From Sedimenticola sp. (GTDB taxonomy: Bacteria > Pseudomonadota > Gammaproteobacteria > Chromatiales > Chromatiaceae): a DNA stretch of 5,005 bases. Positions 1-5,005 of the stretch are shown in pieces (positions within the stretch are counted from its first letter, which is position 1; each line of letters begins with the position of its first letter). Under the pieces are notes generated by a model, which saw only the letters and a program-made list of their open reading frames with translations, did no database searches and was not told the DNA's origin. The stretch spans positions 1 through 5,005 of the forward strand of contig JAUUYI010000187.1 of assembly GCA_030590525.1 (NCBI GenBank), read 5' to 3'. A program made the position numbers and the translations under genes.

Positions 1-15
1 CTTTTAATTTGCAAT

Positions 16-45
16 TTATCTTACCTACCCCGGTTCGGTTAGAAT
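16..45 (+). promoter_or_regulatory. Weak candidate sigma-70 promoter upstream of hslV
   Basis: TAGAAT at 40-45 matches the -10 consensus TATAAT at five of six positions. The best-spaced -35 candidate is TTATCT at 16-21, 18 bases upstream, and it matches poorly. TTGCAA at 9-14 is a better -35 hexamer but lies 25 bases away, which is too far. The stretch is visibly more AT-rich than the coding DNA around it, as expected of an intergenic leader. hslVU is a heat-shock operon in E. coli, but no good sigma-32 site is visible here. The true promoter may lie upstream of the window. Confidence 0.2.
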
Positions 46-62
46 AGGCGTTTCCTGATATT

Positions 63-67
63 AGAGG
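63..67 (+). promoter_or_regulatory. Shine-Dalgarno supporting the GTG start of hslV
   Basis: AGAGG lies nine bases before the GTG at 77. No in-frame ATG gives a full-length HslV: the next in-frame ATG codons lie beyond the catalytic threonine. This site therefore supports the GTG start and the short propeptide it creates. Confidence 0.5.
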
Positions 68-76
68 CATTGAAGC

Positions 77-622
77 GTGGAGCCCATAAAAGGTACGACA
101 ATTCTCTCCGTCCGCCGAAGTGGCAAGGTGGTGATCGGTGGCGACGGCCAGGTCTCCATGGGTAATACGGTAATGAAGGGCAATGCCCGCAAGGTGCGGC
201 ACCTGTACAAGGGCCGGGTCATTGCCGGTTTTGCCGGGGCGACGGCGGATGCTTTCACCCTGTTCGAACGATTCGAGGGCAAGCTCGAGACACACCATGG
301 TCACCTTACCCGTTCGGCGGTGGAACTGGCCAAGGACTGGCGCACCGACCGCTCCCTGCGGCGCCTGGAGGCGCTGCTGCTGGTTGCAGATGCAACCGCC
401 TCCCTGATCATCAGTGGCACCGGCGACGTAATCGAACCAGAAGAGAGCCTGATGGCCATTGGTTCCGGCGGGTCCTTTGCCCAGGCGGCTGCGCGGGCAC
501 TGTTGCAGAACACCCCGTTGAGTGCGCGGGAAATTGTCGAAAAAGGACTCCACATCGCCGCTGATATCTGCGTGTTCACCAATCATAATCTGATCATAGA
601 AGAGCTGGAAACCGAAAAGTGA
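77..622 (+). CDS. hslV: ATP-dependent protease subunit HslV (ClpQ), threonine peptidase
   Basis: Proteolytic core of the cytoplasmic HslVU (ClpYQ) protease, a proteasome-beta-like N-terminal nucleophile hydrolase that forms a double hexamer capped by HslU. The 181 residues align closely with the E. coli protein of about 176. The catalytic threonine is Thr7, in GTTILSVRR, so residues 1-6 (MEPIKG) form a short propeptide that must be removed. Counting from that threonine, the conserved Asp17 (residue 23, GGDGQ) and Lys33 (residue 39) are in place. Other family signatures are [17 protein letters not shown] from residue 51, [17 protein letters not shown] from residue 85, IGSGG at 128-132 and the C-terminal TNH-IEEL region. 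The start is GTG with an AGAGG Shine-Dalgarno. hslU begins 11 bases after the stop, so the two are co-transcribed. Identification is by family resemblance and is very secure; the start is the only soft point. Confidence 0.97.
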   Translation: MEPIKGTTILSVRRSGKVVIGGDGQVSMGNTVMKGNARKVRHLYKGRVIAGFAGATADAFTLFERFEGKLETHHGHLTRSAVELAKDWRTDRSLRRLEALLLVADATASLIISGTGDVIEPEESLMAIGSGGSFAQAAARALLQNTPLSAREIVEKGLHIAADICVFTNHNLIIEELETEK

Positions 623-633
623 GTCTCCAAACC

Positions 634-1974
634 ATGTCTGAAATCACACCCCAGGATATCGTCCGTGAACTGGACAAACACATCATCGGCCAGTCTGCGG
701 CCAAACGCTCCGTAGCCATTGCCCTGCGCAACCGATGGCGTCGGAGTCAGGTGCCGGAGGAGTTACGTAACGAAATAACACCGAAAAATATCCTGATGAT
801 CGGCCCCACCGGCGTTGGCAAGACCGAGATTGCACGGCGCCTGGCCAGGTTGGCAAACGCCCCGTTCATCAAGATCGAGGCCACCAAGTTTACCGAAGTA
901 GGCTATGTGGGCCGGGATGTGGAATCCATCATTCGGGACCTGGCAGACTCGGCCATGAAAATGGTGCGGGAGCAGGAACTGGAAAAGGTGCAGGACAAGG
1001 CCGCCGAGGCTGCCGAAGAGCGGGTGCTGGAAGTGCTGTTACCCCGTCCCACCGCCACCAGCTGGGAGACGGACAGCCAGGAACCGACGCGGGACGACTC
1101 CAGCACGAGGGAAAAATTCAGGCAGCGGATCCGCAACGGAGAGATGGATGACAAAGAGATCGAGATCGAGATCTCGGGTGCAGCCATGGGGGTAGAGATC
1201 ATGGCCCCCCCCGGCATGGAGGAGATGACCAGCCAGCTGCAGGGACTGTTCCAGAACATGGGCAGCGGCCGCACCCGCAAACGCAAGCTACGCATCCGGG
1301 ATGCACTCAAGCTGCTGCAGGACGAGGAAGCGGCCAAACGGATCGACGACGAAGATCTGAAACTGCGCGCGCTGGAGATGGTGGAGCAAAACGGCATCGT
1401 GTTCCTGGACGAACTGGACAAAGTGGCCAGCCGTTCCGACTACGGCGGCCCCGACGTCTCCCGGGAAGGGGTACAGCGGGACCTGCTGCCTCTGGTGGAG
1501 GGATGCACCGTCTCCACCAGGCAGGGCATGGTGAAGACCGACCACATCCTGTTCATCGCCTCCGGTGCCTTCCACCTCTCCAAGCCATCGGATCTGATCC
1601 CGGAACTGCAGGGGCGCCTGCCGATACGGGTGGAGCTAAACGCCCTCACCAGTGAAGACTTCGTGCGCATCCTGACCGAACCGGATGCCTCTCTGACCGA
1701 TCAGTACCGGGCGCTGCTGGCGACTGAGAACGTAAAACTGGAGTTTACCGACGATGGCATACGGCGCATTGCCGAAGTCGCCTGGCAGGTGAACGAGAGT
1801 ACCGAAAATATCGGTGCCCGGCGCCTGCACACGGTGATGGAGCGGCTGCTGGAGAGTATCTCCTACACCGCCACAGAAGTACCCGGCTCCACCGTTACCG
1901 TGGATGCGGAATATGTCGACAATAACGTTTCCGAACTGGCCTCGAATGAAGATTTGAGTCGGTTCATACTATAA
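634..1974 (+). CDS. hslU: ATP-dependent protease ATPase subunit HslU (ClpY)
   Basis: AAA+ (Clp/Hsp100) unfoldase that recognises substrates, unfolds them and threads them into HslV. The protein is 446 residues (E. coli about 443). In order it shows the N-terminal helix region with LDKHIIGQ (13-20), Walker A GPTGVGKT (57-64), the pore loop GYVG (90-93) and an inserted I domain of roughly 110-245, including the typical [13 protein letters not shown]. Then come Walker B with GIVFLDE (254-260), the sensor-1 region ILFIASGAF (305-313), the arginine-finger region ELQGRLP with Arg328, and sensor 2 GARRLHT (394-400). It ends in the hallmark tail DLSRFIL, which docks into HslV and activates it. An in-frame GTG at 619 would add five residues and overlap hslV, but the ATG at 634 yields the family-standard [10 protein letters not shown], so I chose it. 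The ribosome site is weak (AGTGAG overlapping the hslV stop), suggesting coupling to hslV translation. Confidence 0.97.
   Translation: MSEITPQDIVRELDKHIIGQSAAKRSVAIALRNRWRRSQVPEELRNEITPKNILMIGPTGVGKTEIARRLARLANAPFIKIEATKFTEVGYVGRDVESIIRDLADSAMKMVREQELEKVQDKAAEAAEERVLEVLLPRPTATSWETDSQEPTRDDSSTREKFRQRIRNGEMDDKEIEIEISGAAMGVEIMAPPGMEEMTSQLQGLFQNMGSGRTRKRKLRIRDALKLLQDEEAAKRIDDEDLKLRALEMVEQNGIVFLDELDKVASRSDYGGPDVSREGVQRDLLPLVEGCTVSTRQGMVKTDHILFIASGAFHLSKPSDLIPELQGRLPIRVELNALTSEDFVRILTEPDASLTDQYRALLATENVKLEFTDDGIRRIAEVAWQVNESTENIGARRLHTVMERLLESISYTATEVPGSTVTVDAEYVDNNVSELASNEDLSRFIL
1156..1173 (+). repeat. Three tandem GAGATC hexamers inside hslU
   Basis: GAGATC occurs three times in a row, in frame, encoding Glu-Ile three times (residues 175-180 of HslU) in the I domain. 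Gain or loss of a unit would keep the frame. E. coli HslU also has an EIEI stretch here, so the repeat is probably a by-product of conserved protein sequence. Confidence 0.6.
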
Positions 1975-2084
1975 GTAAAGTATCAAAGTGACCGGCTACC
2001 AATATTTCTCTGCAGCCATGCCTCCCAGGAGCCTGTCCGAGAGATGATTTTGCAGCCTGCCCCACACACACGAAGGATAGCCAC
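1975..2084 (+). other. Intergenic gap between hslU and the DUF971 gene, with short repeated motifs
   Basis: This 110-base gap is the longest non-coding stretch between genes in the window. I see no convincing intrinsic terminator: there is no strong GC stem followed by a T run, only TTTT at 2047-2050 after weak complementarity. Related motifs recur: AGCCATGCC (2014-2022), AGCCTGTCC (2030-2038) and AGCCTGCCC (2054-2062). TGCAGCC is exactly duplicated 40 bases apart (2011 and 2051). A small palindromic core, CTCCCAGGAG, lies at 2022-2031. A weak promoter guess is TTGAGT (1954-1959) with TAAAGT (1976-1981) 16 bases downstream, overlapping the hslU end; TATAAG at 1970-1975 is a better -10 but lacks a partner. 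Whether the downstream genes have their own promoter cannot be decided by eye. Confidence 0.5.
2072..2077 (+). promoter_or_regulatory. Shine-Dalgarno of the DUF971 gene
   Basis: GAAGGA lies seven bases before the ATG at 2085, the clearest ribosome-binding site of the window. It fixes this ATG as the start, which also gives the usual N-terminal length for the family. Confidence 0.6.
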
Positions 2085-2450
2085 ATGTCAAAACACATAC
2101 CAACAGAACTCAACCTCCACCGCCAGTCCCGGGTGCTGGAGATCACCTTCGATGATAGTGCCCACTTCAACCTGCCCGCAGAATACCTGCGGGTATTCTC
2201 ACCCTCGGCCGAGGTACAGGGGCACGGGCCAGGCCAGGAGGTGCTGCAGTTGGGAAAAGAGGATGTGAACATCGAGCACATCGAGCCGGTAGGTAACTAC
2301 GCGGTAACCCTGCACTTCGACGACGGCCACAATACCGGCATCTACGCCTGGGATACCCTCTACGACCTGGGCGCCAACCACGAACAGAAATGGAACGGGT
2401 ATCTGGCGCGCATGGAGGCCGCCGGCCACAAACGGAAAGGCTCCAACTAA
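2085..2450 (+). CDS. DUF971 protein (gamma-butyrobetaine hydroxylase-like N-terminal domain), function unknown
   Basis: Small soluble protein of 121 residues made almost entirely of one DUF971/GBBH-like N-terminal domain. Family hallmarks are [18 protein letters not shown] (about residues 34-51), a [16 protein letters not shown] segment and the strand pair [21 protein letters not shown] (about 76-96), followed by a basic, probably disordered tail. No signal peptide or membrane segment is visible. The same domain occurs at the N-terminus of gamma-butyrobetaine hydroxylase, where it binds zinc, and in some Mrp/HCF101-type iron-sulfur carrier proteins. This protein contains no cysteine, so a cysteine-based zinc site is absent. 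The oxygenase catalytic domain is also missing, so it is not a carnitine-synthesis enzyme. Its position after hslU matches Pseudomonas, and it lies 10 bases before ubiE, so it is probably co-transcribed with the ubiquinone genes. The family call is strong; the role is unknown. Confidence 0.92.
   Translation: MSKHIPTELNLHRQSRVLEITFDDSAHFNLPAEYLRVFSPSAEVQGHGPGQEVLQLGKEDVNIEHIEPVGNYAVTLHFDDGHNTGIYAWDTLYDLGANHEQKWNGYLARMEAAGHKRKGSN
2175..2199 (+). repeat. Two overlapping, mutually exclusive inverted repeats inside the DUF971 gene
   Basis: CCCGCAG (2175-2181) pairs perfectly with CTGCGGG (2187-2193) around a five-base loop. AGAATACC (2180-2187) pairs perfectly with GGTATTCT (2192-2199) around the tetraloop TGCG. 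The two stems share bases, so only one can form at a time. They cover codons 31-39, encoding the conserved PAEYLRVFS segment, so the pattern may be a chance result of codon choice. No T tract follows, so neither is a typical terminator. Confidence 0.5.
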
Positions 2451-2460
2451 GGCCTCTGCC

Positions 2461-3210
2461 ATGTCCGATAAAAAGACCACCCACTTCGGCTATCAACAGG
2501 TGGATGCCGAAAAGAAGGCCGAGCGGGTACGCGCCGTATTCGATTCGGTGGCCAACCGTTACGACTTGATGAACGACCTGATGTCTCTTGGCATCCATCG
2601 CCTGTGGAAACGTGCTGCGGTGGAGATGGCCGGGGTGCGTCCCGGTCACCAGGTACTGGACCTGGCCTCAGGTACCGGCGACCTGGCGGCCCGGTTTGCC
2701 GGCATCGTCGGGCCGGATGGTCTGGTGGTCATGTCAGATATCAATGCCGCCATGCTGGAACAGGGCCGGGGGCGCATGGTGGACCAGGGACTGGCGGGCA
2801 ATATCGACTACGTCCAGATCGATGCCGAGGCGATCCCTTTCTCAGAAAACAGCTTCCACTGTATTACCATCGGTTTCGGCCTGCGCAACGTGACCAACAA
2901 GCAACAGGCGCTGAACGAGATGTTCCGGGCAATCAAACCTGGCGGACGCGCCTTGGTACTGGAGTTCTCCCATCCCCGGAGCAAACCCCTGAAGGCGGCC
3001 TATGATCGCTACTCGTTCCAACTGTTGCCGCTGATCGGTAAATTGGTGACCAGGGACGAAGAGAGCTACCGCTACCTGGCCGAGTCGATACGTATGCACC
3101 CGGATCAGCAGACGCTCAAGGGGATGATGGAACAGGCCGGCTTTGAACGCTGTGACTACCACAACCTTACCGGGGGGATCGTCGCCATACACCGTGGGTT
3201 CAAATTGTGA
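2461..3210 (+). CDS. ubiE: Ubiquinone/menaquinone C-methyltransferase UbiE
   Basis: SAM-dependent class I methyltransferase that C-methylates 2-polyprenyl-6-methoxy-1,4-benzoquinol in ubiquinone synthesis and, where present, demethylmenaquinol. At 249 residues it is near the E. coli length of 251 and colinear with it. Visible features are THFGYQQV (7-14), the family signature [17 protein letters not shown] (34-50) and SAM-binding motif [11 protein letters not shown] (65-74). Asp93 in MSDIN is at the end of the second strand, where the ribose of SAM is usually bound. Further on are IDAEAIPF (120-127), the signature FGLRNVTN (139-146), [13 protein letters not shown] (158-170), the highly conserved [14 protein letters not shown] (203-216) and the C-terminal [15 protein letters not shown] at 2449-2452, overlapping the stop of the DUF971 gene, lies eight bases before the ATG. 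ubiJ starts two bases after its stop codon. Whether this species also makes menaquinone cannot be read here. Confidence 0.97.
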   Translation: MSDKKTTHFGYQQVDAEKKAERVRAVFDSVANRYDLMNDLMSLGIHRLWKRAAVEMAGVRPGHQVLDLASGTGDLAARFAGIVGPDGLVVMSDINAAMLEQGRGRMVDQGLAGNIDYVQIDAEAIPFSENSFHCITIGFGLRNVTNKQQALNEMFRAIKPGGRALVLEFSHPRSKPLKAAYDRYSFQLLPLIGKLVTRDEESYRYLAESIRMHPDQQTLKGMMEQAGFERCDYHNLTGGIVAIHRGFKL

Positions 3211-3211
3211 G

Positions 3212-3811
3212 ATGAGCATCTCCGAACTTGCCTATGCCGGCCTGGAAGAGTCCATCAACCGCTACCTGGCGCTGGACCCGAACGTGCGGGAGCGGCTGGC
3301 GCGGCTGCACGGAAAGGTGATCGGCTTCGAGATTTCGGGCACCGGCCAGACGATCTATCTGATCCCTGGCCCCTCCCGGCTGCAGTTCCTCTCCCGCTAC
3401 GAGGGGGTGCCCGACTGCCTGCTCAGGGGTACGCCCCTGGCGCTGGCCCGAATGAGGGATCAAAGACGCAGTTCCGGGCAACTCTTTTCCGGAGATGTGG
3501 ATATCGCCGGCGACACCGAGCTGGCCCACAGTTTCAGCAACATCCTGAGCTCGATGGATATCGACTGGGAAGAGCAACTCTCCCGTTACACCGGGGATGT
3601 GATCGCCCACGGCATGGGTGAACTGATACGCGAAACCACCCACTGGGGCCGCAACACCCTGGAGACCTTTGCTATGGACCTGCAGGAGTATCTACAGGAG
3701 GAGTTGAGGCTGCTGCCCCAGCGGCTCGAGATCGAGCGCTATCTTGCCGGTGTCGACCGGCTCAGAGATGACGTGGAGCGGTTGGAAGCACGACTGCTGA
3801 GATTAACATGA
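3212..3811 (+). CDS. ubiJ: Ubiquinone biosynthesis accessory factor UbiJ (SCP2 domain)
   Basis: Non-enzymatic accessory factor of aerobic ubiquinone synthesis. In E. coli UbiJ works with UbiK within the soluble Ubi complex, and its SCP2 sterol-carrier-like domain binds the lipid intermediates. The 199 residues match the E. coli length of 201. The SCP2-like part spans roughly residues 15-110 and includes [10 protein letters not shown], the [14 protein letters not shown] segment and [17 protein letters not shown] (92-108). It is followed by the family-typical [11 protein letters not shown] (124-134). A charged heptad-like C-terminus (about 170-199, [26 protein letters not shown]) looks like the coiled coil expected to contact UbiK. 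An upstream in-frame ATG at 3143 would add 23 residues inside ubiE and is not family-like, so I use the ATG at 3212. That ATG has no good ribosome site and begins just after the ubiE stop, implying translational coupling. Sequence similarity across this family is modest, but gene order settles the call. Confidence 0.92.
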   Translation: MSISELAYAGLEESINRYLALDPNVRERLARLHGKVIGFEISGTGQTIYLIPGPSRLQFLSRYEGVPDCLLRGTPLALARMRDQRRSSGQLFSGDVDIAGDTELAHSFSNILSSMDIDWEEQLSRYTGDVIAHGMGELIRETTHWGRNTLETFAMDLQEYLQEELRLLPQRLEIERYLAGVDRLRDDVERLEARLLRLT

Positions 3812-5005
3812 TACGTCCGGCCGAGGCCCTGCGCCTGCTGCACATCAACTGGATCCTGCTGCGCCACGGGCTGGACGAGGTGATCCTGGTCACCCACCTG
3901 TTCCGGCCTCTGCGCTTCATCCTCTACCTTTCTCCCTGGTACTGGTGGCGGCGCAATAAACTCCCCCCCTACCCGGTGCGTATCCGCCTGGCTCTGGAGG
4001 CGCTCGGCCCCATCTTCGTCAAGTTCGGGCAAATACTCTCCACCCGCCGCGACCTGGTACCCCTGGAGATCGCCAACGAGTTGGCCCGGCTGCAGGATGC
4101 GGTACCCCCGTTCTCCGGTGAACAGGCACGCCGGATCATCGAAAAGGATTGGGGCAGGCCGATCGAGGAGGTGCTGGACGCATTCGACGAGACCCCGCTC
4201 GCCTCCGCCTCCATCGCCCAGGTCCACACCGCTCGGCTGAAGGATGGCCAGGAGGTGGTGGTCAAGGTGTTGCGGCCGGGTATCGAGAAGGTGATTCGCC
4301 GCGACGTGGGACTGCTCTACATCATTGCCGGGCTGGCCACTCGCTACTGGAGAGAGGCACGCCGGCTGCGCCCCCTGGAAGTAGTACGGGACTACGAAAA
4401 AACCATCCTGGACGAGCTGGACCTGCAGCGGGAGGCGGCCAATGCCGCCCAGCTGCGGCGTAACTGGGAGGGGAGTGATGTCCTCTACGTGCCGGAGGTC
4501 TACTGGGACTACACCCGTAAGAACCTGCTGGTGATGGAGCGCATCTACGGTACCCCCGTGGGTGACCTGGAGGCTCTCAGGACCCAGGGCATCAGTATGC
4601 GGCAGCTGGGTGAGCAGGGGGTGGAGATCTTTTTTACCCAGGTATTCCGGGATAATTTCTTTCACGCCGACATGCATCCGGGCAACATCTTCGTGGAGCC
4701 CAGCGGCCGCTATATCGCCGTGGATTTCGGCATCGTCGGCTCCCTCACCACCGAGGATCAACGCTATCTGGCCGAGAACCTGCTGGCCTTTTTCAATCGC
4801 GACTACCACCGGGTCGCTGAACTGCATGTGGAGTCGGGGTGGGTGCCCCGGGAGACCCGGGTGGACGAGTTCGAAGCGGCAATCCGCTCGGTCTGTGAGC
4901 CCATCTTCAACAAACCGCTGGCCGAGATCTCCTTCGGGCACTTTCTGCTCAACCTGTTCCAGACCGCTCGCCGCTTCGACATGGAAGTACAGCCCCAGCT
5001 GGTAC
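3808..5005 (+). CDS. ubiB: Probable ubiquinone biosynthesis protein UbiB (ABC1/COQ8 atypical kinase family), 3' end outside window
   Basis: Member of the UbiB/COQ8/ABC1 protein-kinase-like family needed for ubiquinone synthesis; members show ATPase activity and are thought to help extract or deliver Q precursors at the inner membrane. The ATG overlaps the ubiJ stop as ATGA. The window holds 399 codons of about 546 usual, so the C-terminal transmembrane helices are not seen. Visible motifs are the family-specific KxGQ (Lys72-Gln75, [16 protein letters not shown]), the alanine/serine nucleotide loop [11 protein letters not shown] (130-140) that replaces the glycine-rich loop, and the ATP lysine Lys153 in VVVKVLRPG. 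The ExD element is [11 protein letters not shown] (203-213), the catalytic loop HADMHPGN (286-293) includes Asp288 and Asn293, and the metal-binding motif is DFG (306-308). All key residues are intact. The 5' truncation question does not arise; only the 3' end is cut by the window edge. Confidence 0.96.
   Translation, partial: MIRPAEALRLLHINWILLRHGLDEVILVTHLFRPLRFILYLSPWYWWRRNKLPPYPVRIRLALEALGPIFVKFGQILSTRRDLVPLEIANELARLQDAVPPFSGEQARRIIEKDWGRPIEEVLDAFDETPLASASIAQVHTARLKDGQEVVVKVLRPGIEKVIRRDVGLLYIIAGLATRYWREARRLRPLEVVRDYEKTILDELDLQREAANAAQLRRNWEGSDVLYVPEVYWDYTRKNLLVMERIYGTPVGDLEALRTQGISMRQLGEQGVEIFFTQVFRDNFFHADMHPGNIFVEPSGRYIAVDFGIVGSLTTEDQRYLAENLLAFFNRDYHRVAELHVESGWVPRETRVDEFEAAIRSVCEPIFNKPLAEISFGHFLLNLFQTARRFDMEVQPQLV

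Noticed and set aside
1..35. A sigma-32 heat-shock promoter for hslVU
   Set aside because: CTTTTAA at 1-7 and CCCC at 28-31 faintly recall the -35 and -10 elements, but the spacing is about 20 bases instead of 13-15 and the -10 match is poor.
619..633. GTG at 619 as an alternative hslU start
   Set aside because: It would add five residues not seen in the family; the ATG at 634 gives the standard HslU N-terminus.
903..1421. A 172-codon minus-strand open frame inside hslU
   Set aside because: Low-complexity serine/arginine-rich translation typical of the complement of a charged coding sequence; hslU is unambiguous on the other strand.
2044..2268. A short + strand open frame starting in the hslU-DUF971 gap
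   Set aside because: It runs in another frame through the DUF971 gene, has no family resemblance and is a shadow.
2167..2649. A 160-codon minus-strand open frame across the DUF971-ubiE junction
   Set aside because: It overlaps two well-supported + strand genes, and its translation is arginine/proline-rich with no family resemblance.
3143..3211. Upstream ATG extending ubiJ by 23 residues
   Set aside because: It lies within the conserved end of ubiE, and the extra residues do not resemble UbiJ N-termini.
3746..3761. A 6-bp inverted repeat (GCCGGT/ACCGGC) near the end of ubiJ
   Set aside because: Short, within coding sequence and without a T tract; expected by chance in GC-rich DNA.
3739..4941. 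A 400-codon open frame on the minus strand, antisense to ubiJ/ubiB
   Set aside because: Its codons are exactly in register with ubiB codons, so it stays open simply because ubiB avoids TTA, CTA and TCA, as GC-rich genes do. The translation has no recognisable domain, and ubiB on the + strand carries all its motifs.

Overview
This window is an ordinary, well-conserved chromosomal core region of a GC-rich gammaproteobacterium. All six genes lie on the + strand and nearly every base is coding. The gene content supports this placement: HslV/HslU are close to the Escherichia coli proteins, and UbiJ is a proteobacterial ubiquinone accessory protein. A DUF971 gene directly after hslU also occurs in Pseudomonas. 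A sulfur-oxidising or Chromatiales-like lineage is a guess from general sequence flavour, not something the window proves.

Layout. Bases 1-76 are an AT-richer leader with a weak promoter candidate and a Shine-Dalgarno for a GTG-started hslV (77-622). hslU (634-1974) follows 11 bases later, and together they encode the HslVU (ClpYQ) ATP-dependent protease. A 110-base gap (1975-2084) has no clear terminator but carries short repeated AGCC(A)TG motifs. It precedes a 121-residue DUF971 protein (2085-2450). The ubiquinone block follows: ubiE (2461-3210), ubiJ (3212-3811) and ubiB (3808 to the window end, 3' part cut off). Spacings are 10 bases (DUF971-ubiE), 1 base (ubiE-ubiJ) and a 4-base ATGA overlap (ubiJ-ubiB), which indicates one translationally coupled operon.

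How the genes work together. HslU unfolds substrates and threads them into the HslV threonine-protease chamber. UbiE performs the C-methylation of the ubiquinone/menaquinone pathway. UbiJ is a lipid-binding SCP2-type accessory factor of the soluble Ubi complex, and UbiB is the atypical kinase/ATPase family member needed for Q synthesis. The DUF971 protein sits between the two modules and has no assigned function.

I found no mobile element, CRISPR array, RNA gene or evident novel system. The observations most worth a second look are two mutually exclusive hairpins inside the DUF971 coding sequence, the repeated motifs in the hslU-DUF971 gap, and the persistent neighbourhood of the DUF971 gene.
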